A stretch of DNA of 9,861 nt, taken from contig ONEU01000102.1 in NCBI GenBank assembly GCA_900316925.1, forward strand, positions 1-9,861, in the 5' to 3' direction. A model generated the notes under the pieces. It did not search any database and was not told where the DNA came from. It saw only the letters and a list, made by a program, of their open reading frames with translations. This DNA is from an uncultured Eubacteriales bacterium. Its GTDB lineage: Bacteria; Bacillota; Clostridia; Oscillospirales; Acutalibacteraceae. Shown piece after piece: positions 1 through 7,035 of this stretch (the first letter of the stretch is position 1; every line of letters starts with the position of its first letter). The translations under genes were made by a program, and so were the position numbers.

Positions 1-1014
1 GCCGAAGATAACATCGGGTGTCTCGTCTGCAAGCTTCTTGTACTCCTCATAGAGCTTGTTGTTCTTCTCGTTGTTTACGGGATAGTAGGGCTCTATGCCT
101 GGCTTCCACTCAGAGGAATACTCCCTTGAGATGACCGTCTTGGGCTGTGTGCCGAACTCAAAGTGCTTATGCTCAATGATACGGGTATAGGGAACGCTTC
201 TCTCGGTATAGTTCACCACGGCATTGCCCTGGAAGTTGTCGGTATCCAGAACCTCTGTCTCGAAACGTACCGAACGATACTCCAGCACACCCAGCTTGTA
301 ATCAAAGAACTGGTCGATCTGACCGGTGAACACCGTCTTTTTCACCTGATCGGCGTTGGTCTTGATCCACTCGAAATAATCCGTACCCGTCTTCACCTCA
401 ATACCGTCGAGCATCTTCTCGATGATGGGAGTATAGCCGCCCATCGGGATACCCTGATATCTTGCATTGAAATAGTTATTGTCAAAGGTGAAGCGCAGCG
501 GCAGTCTTTTGATGATGAAAGCCGGCAGCTCTGTGCAGGAACGTCCCCACTGCTTCTCGGTATAGCCCTTGATGAGCTTCTCGTAAACGTCGCGTCCAAC
601 CAGGCTCAGTGCCTGCTCCTCCAGATTCTGGGGATCGGTGAGGTTGAGATCGGCGATCTGATCGGCAATGATCTTTTTAGCCTCGGCAGGTGTCTTGATG
701 TTCCACAGACGGCTGAAGGTGTTCATATTGAAGGGCAGATTATAAAGCTCGTCCTTATAGACGGCTACGGGAGAGTTGATGTAATTGTTGAACTCGGCAA
801 ACTGGTTGATATACTCCCACACAGCCTTGTCATTGGTGTGAAAGATATGAGCGCCGTACTTATGGACATTGATGTCCTCTACCTTCTCACAGTAGATATT
901 GCCGGCAATGTGATCTCTCTTATCAATCACCAGTACCTTTTTGCCTCTTTTGTTTGCCTCATACGCAAAAATGGCTCCGAATAATCCGGCGCCGACGACA
1001 AGATAATCGTACAT
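1..1014 (-). CDS. glf: UDP-galactopyranose mutase, C-terminus cut by the window edge
   Basis: FAD-dependent cytoplasmic enzyme that interconverts UDP-galactopyranose and UDP-galactofuranose, the donor for galactofuranose in surface glycans. The N-terminus reads MYDYLVVGAGLFGA, a Rossmann GxGxxG FAD-binding loop, followed by VLVIDKRDHIAGN and then KYGAHIFHTN, the hallmark substrate/flavin segment of this family. Further on come QWGRSCTELPAFIIKRLPLR and FTGQIDQFFDYKLGVLEYRS, both typical of the family. About 338 residues are present; the family usually runs about 365-390, so roughly 30-50 C-terminal residues lie left of position 1. Two ATGs are possible (1020 and 1014). I chose 1014 because AAGGA lies 9 nt upstream of it and only 3 nt from the other. 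The gene starts just after the DUF4422 gene, so the two are almost certainly co-transcribed. The family call is near certain. Confidence 0.95.
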   Translation of the reverse strand, partial: MYDYLVVGAGLFGAIFAYEANKRGKKVLVIDKRDHIAGNIYCEKVEDINVHKYGAHIFHTNDKAVWEYINQFAEFNNYINSPVAVYKDELYNLPFNMNTFSRLWNIKTPAEAKKIIADQIADLNLTDPQNLEEQALSLVGRDVYEKLIKGYTEKQWGRSCTELPAFIIKRLPLRFTFDNNYFNARYQGIPMGGYTPIIEKMLDGIEVKTGTDYFEWIKTNADQVKKTVFTGQIDQFFDYKLGVLEYRSVRFETEVLDTDNFQGNAVVNYTERSVPYTRIIEHKHFEFGTQPKTVISREYSSEWKPGIEPYYPVNNEKNNKLYEEYKKLADETPDVIFG

Positions 1015-1035
1015 CTGCATTCATCCTTACTTTTT

Positions 1036-1941
1036 TTATTTTTTTATTTTGCGCAGCAGTCCCCTGCGTCTGGATCCGGGCGGACACAATGCATACATCT
1101 TCCGGCTGAAAGACAGATTGTGAGCGGTAGCACCGTTCACCCTTGCAAAATGCGCCCGGCTCAACTCGGCACAGGGAAGCTGTGTCTGACTGAGTAGATA
1201 GGTCATATATACCCCGAAAAGCCGTTCTGCCAGTTTGCCCTGCTCCCGGGGATAAAAACATTCCTGCGGCTTGCGTCGTTCATACTCCGCTAAAACCGCA
1301 AACAGCCATTCGCTATATGTATCGAACTGCTTCCGCTCCATGACCATCATATTGCAGAAATAGGCATAGGTCTGATGGAAGTAGCTCTCCGCTGCCGAAT
1401 AATAGGCTGGAAAACACTCGCCGATAACCTGCAGCAGCAGACTGAGATCATCAAACTCCCGGCGGTCGTTCCTGTTATAGTAATCCGCTACCGTCTGGTA
1501 GAGACTCTCCCTCAGCGGGGCAAGCACCGGGTAACGCTGCGTGATGCCGGCAATCGTTTCCCGGTCATAGTGCAGTTCCCGCAGTGTTTCCGCATCCGGT
1601 TCGTCAAAAATGCGGTAGGGACGCCCCCGCGGCGGCTTCTTTCCCCCCTCGATCGGATAGACATGGGAAAAATCGAAATACCGCCTCTGGTGCATCAGAC
1701 CGCCCACGTCAAACGCACGGTTCTTCCAGGCCTGATACTGTACCGTCAGTTCACAGTACTGCGGATTCCGGCGGGAGATATTCTCTCCCTCGTCATCTCT
1801 CTGCGCCAGTACGGGATCCCCCGCTCCGTAGAGAGACGCTCCTGCCGAAACCGGTACCAGCAGGTCACCGGCATCCTCCGCGCTGTCCTTGAAAACGCTG
1901 ACAAACAGCCTGATCTCCTTCATGTGCTCCCCCACACCCAT
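1036..1941 (-). CDS. DUF4422-family protein, putative glycosyltransferase for surface glycan
   Basis: A 301-aa protein matching DUF4422, found in capsule and exopolysaccharide clusters and generally treated as a glycosyltransferase. The diagnostic block is at residues 50-95: GENISRRNPQYCELTVQYQA, then WKN, then GLMHQRRYFDF. Family members usually read HYRRYF at the last motif, so Gln replaces the usual Tyr here. The C-terminal half is helical, with FFPAYY/SYFHQTY-like aromatic motifs and NMMVMERKQFDTYSEWLF, also typical of the family. There is no signal peptide or membrane segment, so it is probably cytoplasmic or membrane-peripheral. An alternative start at 1923 (MKEIRLFVSVFK) aligns better with family N-termini and is preceded by GGGGGAG, but with only a 3-nt gap. 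It sits between the last lipoprotein gene (81-nt gap, no clear terminator) and glf (about 20-nt gap). The neighbouring glf suggests a galactofuranosyl donor, which is inference. Exact sugar specificity is unknown. Confidence 0.85.
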   Translation of the reverse strand: MGVGEHMKEIRLFVSVFKDSAEDAGDLLVPVSAGASLYGAGDPVLAQRDDEGENISRRNPQYCELTVQYQAWKNRAFDVGGLMHQRRYFDFSHVYPIEGGKKPPRGRPYRIFDEPDAETLRELHYDRETIAGITQRYPVLAPLRESLYQTVADYYNRNDRREFDDLSLLLQVIGECFPAYYSAAESYFHQTYAYFCNMMVMERKQFDTYSEWLFAVLAEYERRKPQECFYPREQGKLAERLFGVYMTYLLSQTQLPCAELSRAHFARVNGATAHNLSFSRKMYALCPPGSRRRGLLRKIKK

Positions 1942-2022
1942 CTTTTCCCCGGCAAAGCCGCAGAACTGCCTTTCAGCAAATCTGTGGCCTGTCTGGTTTC
2001 ATACTCTCCGCCTGAACGGATA

Positions 2023-2670
2023 TTATTTTTTCACGAAATAGGTGGAATTATCGGTGGGATTGAAGATCATGCCGTCACTATAATTGAAAGTCGACTTATT
2101 GCCGCCCGAGATGTCAATTGTCACCGTTCCGTCTTTATTGTCTGACCAGGAGCCGCCCACTTTCTGACCGGCAAGCTCGTAGATCAGGCTGCCGTCCTCA
2201 TTGAGCGTCATGGTGGAATTCAGCAGGTACTGAACGGCCAGCTGCTCCTGCTCTGACAGGGAAGATAACATCGCAGCGTATTCAGGGCTCAGTTCTACAC
2301 CATAAACACCGATACACTGGGAACCGGTCTGAGGTGTCGTTACAGTGCTGGTCGTCGGGATAGAAACGGTGCTGGGGGTGGAAACCACACTAACCTGCGG
2401 GACAGAGGGAGTTTCCACACTCGTCTGGGGGACAGAGGGAGTTTCCACGCTCGTCTGAGGGACAGAAGGTGTCACTACACTTGTCTGGGGGACAGAAGGT
2501 GTCACCACACTTGTCTGGGGCACGGAAGAACCGCCGAGTCCCGACACGTTGAGAGGATTAGAAACCGGTGTGCTCGCAGTACCGGAACCTCCTCCGTTGG
2601 AGCAGGCTGCGGCACTCAGCAGCATAGCCGCTGCAAGAGCTGTCAGCAAAAGCTTTACTGTTTTTTTCAT
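2023..2670 (-). CDS. Lipoprotein 4: decapeptide-repeat stalk plus one beta domain
   Basis: A 215-aa predicted surface lipoprotein. Residues 1-23 form a signal peptide (MKKTVKLLL..., lipobox SAAAC, lipidated Cys23). Residues 24-118 are a Ser/Thr/Val/Pro stalk containing four in-frame 10-residue repeats of SVPQTSVVTP type at residues 51-90. Residues 120-215 are a compact domain, starting IGVYGVELSPEYA and continuing through an EQEQLAVQYLL helix, TMTLNEDGS, GSWSDNKDGTVTIDI and FNYSDGMIF. That domain is shared with the three lipoproteins upstream. The start at 2670 is set by AAAGGAG 8 nt upstream; a longer TTG start at 2697 is less likely. It lies 23 nt after lipoprotein 3 and ends in a double stop (TAATAA). 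The fold resembles small lipocalin-like extracellular domains by pattern only. Function is unknown. It is the last lipoprotein before the glycan enzymes. Confidence 0.88.
   Translation of the reverse strand: MKKTVKLLLTALAAAMLLSAAACSNGGGSGTASTPVSNPLNVSGLGGSSVPQTSVVTPSVPQTSVVTPSVPQTSVETPSVPQTSVETPSVPQVSVVSTPSTVSIPTTSTVTTPQTGSQCIGVYGVELSPEYAAMLSSLSEQEQLAVQYLLNSTMTLNEDGSLIYELAGQKVGGSWSDNKDGTVTIDISGGNKSTFNYSDGMIFNPTDNSTYFVKK
2401..2520 (-). repeat. Four 30-bp tandem repeats in lipoprotein 4
   Basis: Four consecutive, codon-aligned 30-bp units (2401-2430, 2431-2460, 2461-2490, 2491-2520) each encode one SVPQTSV(V/E)TP decapeptide. The first two differ from each other at 2 positions and the last two at 1. 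Differences between the pairs are larger, which suggests two separate duplication steps. Degenerate copies flank the array. Confidence 0.9.
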
Positions 2671-2693
2671 GTTGATTTCTCCTTTAACATTCA

Positions 2694-3437
2694 TCAATCC
2701 TTTTGGAAGTAGCCGGACATATCGCTGGGATCATAGAGCTTGCCGTCACTATAGCTATAGGTCATCTCCTGGCCGTTGACAACCAGCGTCACCGTACCGT
2801 TGCCGTTATCCCACCAGTTGCCGGTAGATGTCAGTCCCGGCAGGGATGCCGACAGCGTACCGTCTGTATTCAGCGTCATGGTGGTGGACATCAGCTGACG
2901 GACCTGGGACTGCTGTTCAGCAGGGAGCTTTGCTATTTCCTGCTCCATTTCGGCGCTCATCTTCACACGGTAGGTACCGGCATAGGCGGGATTCGGTGTA
3001 CCGCGGGGCGTTACGCTGGTCTGGGAAGCCGTGGATACGGTGCCGCTCCAGTCGATGGAGTCATCATCCCAATTGGAATCGTCCCAATCCGATTCATCCC
3101 AATCATCGGAATCATCCCACGGGACAGAAGGCTGACTCACGGAAGGGGTTGACGCGGGAACCGAGAACGAAGGGACAGAGCTGGCAGGAACGGAGGGAAC
3201 AGGAACGGAGCTGGCAGGAACGGAGGGAAACGGATTGACGGTTGAGGGCTGCTCACCCGGAACGGATACCGACGGAGAAACCTGTGCGGTACTATTGCCG
3301 AAAATCGTATTCAGTCCGCCGTTGATAAAAGACCCCTGCGACACTTCCGTACCGCCGCTGCCGCCGCTGCACGCAGCGGCAAGCAGCAGGACGCCTGTCA
3401 CAACCGTGGCAAAAATGACGGTAGAAAAACGCTTCAT
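2694..3437 (-). CDS. Lipoprotein 3: Ser/Pro and Trp/Asp-rich stalk plus one beta domain
   Basis: A 247-aa predicted lipoprotein. The signal peptide ends in LLLAAAC (Cys23). The stalk (residues 24-145) contains SVPASSVPVP/SVPASSVPSF decapeptide repeats, then an acidic Trp-containing segment with five Trp at intervals of 7, 5, 5 and 6 residues in an Asp/Ser background, then Ser/Thr linker. The C-terminal domain (about 150-247) has AGTYRVKMSAEMEQEI, TTMTLNTDGTLSASLPG, GNWWDNGNGTVTLVV and YSYSDGKLYDPSD. It aligns closely with lipoprotein 4, including a shared YSDG-(K/M)-(L/I)-(Y/F)-(D/N)P motif. I prefer the ATG at 3437, where AGGAG lies 8 nt upstream; the ATG at 3443 has only a 2-nt spacing. The upstream gene's stop codon overlaps this gene's ribosome binding site (TAAGGAG), indicating translational coupling. 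No enzymatic motif is visible. Function is unknown. Confidence 0.88.
   Translation of the reverse strand: MKRFSTVIFATVVTGVLLLAAACSGGSGGTEVSQGSFINGGLNTIFGNSTAQVSPSVSVPGEQPSTVNPFPSVPASSVPVPSVPASSVPSFSVPASTPSVSQPSVPWDDSDDWDESDWDDSNWDDDSIDWSGTVSTASQTSVTPRGTPNPAYAGTYRVKMSAEMEQEIAKLPAEQQSQVRQLMSTTMTLNTDGTLSASLPGLTSTGNWWDNGNGTVTLVVNGQEMTYSYSDGKLYDPSDMSGYFQKD
3048..3119 (-). repeat. Trp/Asp-rich repeat in lipoprotein 3
   Basis: Five TGG codons spaced 18, 15, 15 and 21 bp apart (in reading direction) sit in a run of Asp and Ser codons, giving W-D-D/E-S-D-type units of 5-7 residues. No other lipoprotein in the array has this segment. Confidence 0.7.
3178..3228 (-). repeat. 30-bp-period direct repeat in lipoprotein 3
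   Basis: A 21-bp sequence at 3178-3198 recurs exactly at 3208-3228, a 30-bp period encoding SVPASSVP(V/S)(P/F) decapeptides. The period and the SVP motif match the array in lipoprotein 4, so the two stalk repeats probably share an origin. Confidence 0.8.
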
Positions 3438-3449
3438 CTCCATTACTCC

Positions 3450-4361
3450 TTACTCTTTCACTAATACAACACCCTTGACCGCAGCGTTTGTCAGTTTGCC
3501 GTCCTCCCATGTGAAGGTTACCTTGCTGCCGTCAAAGATGATATTAACCTTGTCATCCTGGGATTCCCATACGCCGGTATGGGAGCCTCCCAGATTTGTT
3601 TCTGCGGTACCGTCTGCCCGCAGCTCAAACCGGACACCGTCGATCTCATCCTGGTGCTCTGCCAGGACAGACTGCTCGTCTTCGGTAAAAGCGGACATGA
3701 TAACACCGTATTTCCATGTACCGACATACTGCTGGTCGATGTGGCCGTCAAAATCCAACGACGCCTCCTCAACTCCACTGACATCAGACGGCTGGCTTCC
3801 CTCACTGAGATCCGTCGTCCCTCTGACAAATACAGCACTGGCTTTTTCTCCCACACCGCACAGAGTGTCATCCTTATAATCCAACGGCTCCTCCACGCCA
3901 TTGATATGAAGAATCACCTGGTTTCCTGAAACCTCCCAGGTTCCTTCCTTTTCCGCAGTCGCATTGGATGTCATCACCGCTGTGAAATCATCCTTCAAGT
4001 TCAGATTTATCACCGTACCGGCTAAACTCAATGTCCAGTTGCCAATGGCTTTTTCTGAAAGATTCTCAATGAGTTCCTGAGATGTCTCCGTACTCTGCTG
4101 CGGTTCAGATGACTGTTCACTTGACTGGATACTTTCAGCGGAAGGCTCCTTCTGACTTTCCGTCATGGAGGCGGCACTCTCCTCCCCCGTTTTTGCGGAG
4201 CTTTCATTCATTGAAGATGCAGCGACAGACCCTTCAGAGGATGCGCCTGTGCTGCTGCCGGAGGAGGTCTGCGTCTGATTCTGACTGGTACAGGCTGCCG
4301 GAACCAACAGGGCACTCATTACTGCCAGTACCGCCAACACTTTCCTGTTTCGTTTCATCAT
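3450..4361 (-). CDS. Lipoprotein 2: Ser/Glu-rich stalk plus two beta domains
   Basis: A 303-aa predicted lipoprotein. The signal peptide ends in LLVPAAC (Cys24). A low-complexity Ser/Thr/Glu/Gln stalk spans residues 25-100. Domain 1 (about 105-180) runs AIGNWTLSLAGTVINLNL to GEKASAVFVRG. Domain 2 (about 211-303) runs QYVGTWKYGVIMSAF through RFELRADGTAETNL, GVWESQDDKVNIIFDG and FTWEDGKL. Both follow a G-(T/N)-W ... L..DGT ... G.W ... V.I ... DG.L plan that resembles lipocalin-like/DUF5640-type small beta-barrel domains. Domain 2 also has the acidic helix insertion (EDEQSVLAEHQ) seen in the other three paralogues. It matches lipoprotein 1 along its whole length. The start codon could be 4361 or 4358; AAGGAG suits either. 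The gap from lipoprotein 1 is 9 nt, and that gene's TAA overlaps the ribosome binding site. Ligand and role are unknown. Confidence 0.88.
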   Translation of the reverse strand: MMKRNRKVLAVLAVMSALLVPAACTSQNQTQTSSGSSTGASSEGSVAASSMNESSAKTGEESAASMTESQKEPSAESIQSSEQSSEPQQSTETSQELIENLSEKAIGNWTLSLAGTVINLNLKDDFTAVMTSNATAEKEGTWEVSGNQVILHINGVEEPLDYKDDTLCGVGEKASAVFVRGTTDLSEGSQPSDVSGVEEASLDFDGHIDQQYVGTWKYGVIMSAFTEDEQSVLAEHQDEIDGVRFELRADGTAETNLGGSHTGVWESQDDKVNIIFDGSKVTFTWEDGKLTNAAVKGVVLVKE

Positions 4362-4370
4362 TCCTTCTCC

Positions 4371-5333
<963 letters not shown>

Positions 5334-5345
5334 TTTCATTCCCTC

Positions 5346-5358
5346 CTGATTTTATCAG
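5346..5358 (-). other. Small hairpin next to the lipoprotein 1 ribosome binding site
   Basis: On the minus strand CTGAT-AAA-ATCAG forms a 5-bp stem with a 3-nt loop, and its 3' arm runs straight into the AGGAGG ribosome binding site. Folding would trap the first bases of that site and could moderate translation of the first lipoprotein. The stem is AT-rich and weak, so regulation is speculative. Confidence 0.3.
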
Positions 5359-5413
5359 AAATAATGTCAAAAGGTTCTTTCCATCAAGCGCCAACAGCCT
5401 GACGCCTGTCCTT

Positions 5414-5442
5414 ATCATACATGATTGACGTTTTAAAGTCAA
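5414..5442 (-). promoter_or_regulatory. Sigma-A-type promoter of the lipoprotein/glycan operon
   Basis: On the minus strand TTGACT (5442-5437) and TATGAT (5419-5414) are separated by exactly 17 bp, close to the sigma-A/sigma-70 consensus. Transcription would begin near 5407, giving a leader of about 75 nt to the start of lipoprotein 1. The -35 hexamer is also one arm of an inverted repeat, TTGAC-8 nt-GTCAA, so a repressor could bind over it. No other good promoter is visible before DUF4422 or glf, so all six genes may depend on this one. Confidence 0.75.
5425..5442. repeat. Inverted repeat over the -35 of the lipoprotein operon promoter
   Basis: TTGAC-TTTAAAAC-GTCAA has perfect 5-bp arms and an 8-nt spacer, and one arm is the -35 element. 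It may be an operator, or simply an AT-rich coincidence. No repressor can be assigned from the sequence. Confidence 0.35.
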
Positions 5443-5505
5443 TAATAAACCAGGATTTACAACAAAATTGTAGCCTTTTACGCAGTTTTTGTATGCAGTG
5501 CCTGT

Positions 5506-5991
5506 CTATTCCGATAACACGGTACTGCTTTCGGCAGCGGCTAAAAACATCGCCGCGCTCACCGCACAGGACAGGGCAAACAACTCCTGATCCTCCCGGA
5601 AAATCTCCAGCTGATAGCCGTCGCCGAATCTGCTCCAGCACTTCTTCTGCGTCATCACGGGACTTTTGTCCACATCAAACAGCGAGAACCGTCCCCTGCC
5701 GAGACTGCCGGCAAAACGATAGGTACTGCCGTAGATCATAAAGGTAAAGCACTCCTTCCGGTACGGCACCAATACATAGAACCTGCCGCTGCACTTCACG
5801 GCAAAATACTGCACTACCAGGTTCTTGTGAATAATCTCCGATACCGTGCTGCCGCTGCTGTCCTGTATGAGCGCTTTCTGCCGCGTCTTGTCCGTGAACA
5901 CACTCACGCTGTATTTCAGTCCCGCACTCTCCGTTAGCACGCTGAAACCGTCTTCGGCACCCACACTGTCCCGTTTTAAAAACAGCTTCAT
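5506..5991 (-). CDS. LURP-one/tubby-like (LOR, YxjI-type) protein
   Basis: A 161-aa soluble protein beginning MKLFLKRD. Length and layout fit the LURP-one-related/tubby C-terminal-like family (bacterial YxjI type, about 160 aa). It has an N-terminal beta-strand start, repeated short strand-turn units (YSVSVFTDKTRQKALIQDSS, then FYVLVPYRKECFTFMIYGST), the segment YRFAGSLGRGRFSLFDVDKS, the late GDGYQLEIFREDQELFALSC segment, and a final hydrophobic helix (AVSAAMFLAAAE). In tubby-like folds that closing helix threads the barrel. Bacterial members have no settled biochemical role; lipid or membrane binding has been suggested from the fold. It is third in the XRE-ImmA operon, 35 nt after ImmA, with GGTGA before the ATG. 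I recognised the family by pattern, so it could be an unrelated small beta protein. I see no clear terminator after it. Confidence 0.6.
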   Translation of the reverse strand: MKLFLKRDSVGAEDGFSVLTESAGLKYSVSVFTDKTRQKALIQDSSGSTVSEIIHKNLVVQYFAVKCSGRFYVLVPYRKECFTFMIYGSTYRFAGSLGRGRFSLFDVDKSPVMTQKKCWSRFGDGYQLEIFREDQELFALSCAVSAAMFLAAAESSTVLSE

Positions 5992-6026
5992 CTCATCACC
6001 TGCCCATTTTCTTCCCGGCCTGCCGT

Positions 6027-6467
6027 TCAGTCATCGGCAAACGCCTGTTCTACCATGTCATGCGGAATATGTGCCATCTTTGACACTTCCTCCGTTGTGA
6101 GGCATTCATATCCTTCAAAGGACGTCAGCTCCGCCTGCATCAGCAGGAACACCGCAAAGCAATCCGCCTCCCGTTCATACTTCGTCACACAAAAGCCGGT
6201 GTTGCAGCTCAGTTCAATTGAGTTCGTCCCCCTGTGCAGGACAATATGCCCCAGTTCATGCGCCATCGTCACGCGCCTTTCATCATCATTCAGTGCATCG
6301 TTCAGCACAATAAACGGCATCTCATTCATTCTCACCGTGAACCCGTTCACACAGGACGGCAGCTCGTGCTCCACGATGGTGATCCCCATCTCTTCACACA
6401 GCTCCAAAGGTTCTGCGGTGCCGTATTCCTCCACCAGTGCTTTTACCCTTTTTTCAATTTTCTTCAT
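6027..6467 (-). CDS. ImmA/IrrE-family metallo-endopeptidase
   Basis: A 146-aa zinc metallopeptidase-type protein. HELGH at residues 70-74 supplies two zinc-binding His and the catalytic Glu, and YEREAD at 97-102 supplies the third ligand (probably Glu100). In characterised relatives (ICEBs1 ImmA, Deinococcus IrrE/PprI) the peptidase cleaves a partner XRE-type repressor, lifting repression after DNA damage or other signals. The XRE repressor directly upstream (16-nt gap) is the obvious substrate, by inference. The start at 6467 (MKKIEKRVKALVEEY) is chosen because a GGAGGGAG site precedes it. A longer reading frame back to 6548 runs into the XRE gene in another frame and lacks family similarity. 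It is a single-domain protein of normal minimal length with all active-site residues present. Confidence 0.93.
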   Translation of the reverse strand: MKKIEKRVKALVEEYGTAEPLELCEEMGITIVEHELPSCVNGFTVRMNEMPFIVLNDALNDDERRVTMAHELGHIVLHRGTNSIELSCNTGFCVTKYEREADCFAVFLLMQAELTSFEGYECLTTEEVSKMAHIPHDMVEQAFADD

Positions 6468-6483
6468 CGGCCGCTCCCTCCGC

Positions 6484-6882
6484 TCAGTTCTCCCCCGGTA
6501 TATGCTTATGCTGCTGTCGGGCGATGGCGGCCACCACCTTGATGGCATCGATGATCTTCATTCTGTCCTCATGGTTCAACGGTACGCCGTCAAACATCAG
6601 TCCCTCCTGCTGCGAGAGCTTCCTGGTGAACTCATCAAACACCTCCGACACTTCCATGCTGCCGGTATGGTTCTCCAGTTCACACTGTCCCAGGAGGTAA
6701 TCCCCGGATACATCAAAGATCGTACACAGCTTCCGCATGATATTACTGTCGGGTTCACGTCTGCCCTGCTCGTACATCCCCACCGCTGACGATGAGACTC
6801 CCAGCTTTGCTGCAAGCTCTGCCTGCGTCATGCCGCTGGCTTTTCTCAGCTCTCTGATTCTTTTTCCCATTCTGCTTTTCAT
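6484..6882 (-). CDS. XRE-family helix-turn-helix repressor
   Basis: A 132-aa DNA-binding protein. The HTH (about residues 7-60) reads RIRELRKASGMTQAELAAKL, then GVSSSAVGMYEQGRREPD, the classic Cro/C1 recognition region. Residues 61-132 form a short helical tail with a basic/His end, possibly for dimerisation or ImmA cleavage. It is co-transcribed with ImmA, like ImmR-ImmA pairs that control mobile elements or stress responses. The start at 6882 is supported by GGAGG 7 nt upstream. The palindrome within its own promoter (6933-6951) is a likely autoregulatory operator, which is inference. Inverted repeats towards the divergent genes could be further targets. Confidence 0.93.
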   Translation of the reverse strand: MKSRMGKRIRELRKASGMTQAELAAKLGVSSSAVGMYEQGRREPDSNIMRKLCTIFDVSGDYLLGQCELENHTGSMEVSEVFDEFTRKLSQQEGLMFDGVPLNHEDRMKIIDAIKVVAAIARQQHKHIPGEN

Positions 6883-6927
6883 GCTATGACCTCCGGTTCT
6901 TCTGGCTTGTGGCTGTTGGTTGCTCTT

Positions 6928-6956
6928 ATCATATCACACAATCTGTGGGATTTCAA
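6928..6956 (-). promoter_or_regulatory. Promoter of the XRE-ImmA-LOR operon
   Basis: On the minus strand TTGAAA (6956-6951) and TATGAT (6933-6928) are spaced by 17 bp, a strong sigma-A-type match. Transcription should begin near 6921, leaving a leader of about 40 nt before the repressor ATG. Confidence 0.75.
6933..6951. promoter_or_regulatory. Candidate XRE operator in the promoter spacer
   Basis: ATCACACAATCTGTGGGAT is an imperfect 19-bp palindrome: seven of nine symmetric pairs match, with a CACA...TGTG core. It fills the gap between the -35 and -10 of the repressor operon, so a bound dimer would block RNA polymerase. The XRE protein encoded just downstream is the natural candidate, but binding is inferred. 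Confidence 0.5.
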
Positions 6957-6984
6957 GAGGGCGTCACATTTTTCGTCATTATCA

Positions 6985-6998
6985 CGAACATTCGTTCC
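6985..6998. promoter_or_regulatory. Candidate LexA/DinR (SOS) box
   Basis: CGAACATTCGTTCC contains GAAC-N4-GTTC, the core of the Gram-positive LexA box (Bacillus consensus CGAACRNRYGTTYC), and deviates at a single position. It lies between the two divergent promoters, about 28 bp outside the leftward -35 and about 37 bp outside the rightward -35, so it overlaps neither core promoter I identified. That makes direct LexA repression uncertain. Confidence 0.45.
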
Positions 6999-7010
6999 TG
7001 ATTTTTGGAT

Positions 7011-7030
7011 AATCGAACGAATTTTCGATT
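7011..7030. repeat. Inverted repeat in the divergent control region
   Basis: AATCGAA-CGAATT-TTCGATT has perfect 7-bp arms around a 6-nt centre. It is located just upstream of the rightward promoter and is a plausible regulator-binding site. No T-run follows it on either strand, so it is not a convincing terminator. Confidence 0.45.
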
Positions 7031-7035
7031 TTCTC

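Noticed and set aside
163..984. 273-codon open frame on the plus strand
   Set aside because: It lies entirely opposite glf, whose protein matches a known family throughout. The plus-strand product is a hydrophobic, low-information antisense translation.
1031..1050. T-rich stretch between the DUF4422 and glf genes as a terminator
   Set aside because: On the transcribed minus strand it reads as A-runs, and no GC-rich hairpin precedes it. It encodes the Lys-rich end of DUF4422 and the start of the glf leader.
1375..2145. 256-codon open frame on the plus strand
   Set aside because: It is antisense to the DUF4422 and lipoprotein 4 genes, with no family resemblance and no credible ribosome binding site.
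2401..2520. CRISPR-like 30-bp periodicity
   Set aside because: The units are directly adjacent with no spacers, are codon-aligned and encode a clean decapeptide repeat inside a lipoprotein.
5458..5472. Inverted repeat TACAA-5 nt-TTGTA as terminator of the LOR gene
   Set aside because: The stem has 5 AT-rich base pairs and no T-run follows on the minus strand, so it is too weak to call.
6055..6789. 244-codon open frame on the plus strand
   Set aside because: It is antisense to the ImmA and XRE genes, both of which are firmly identified.
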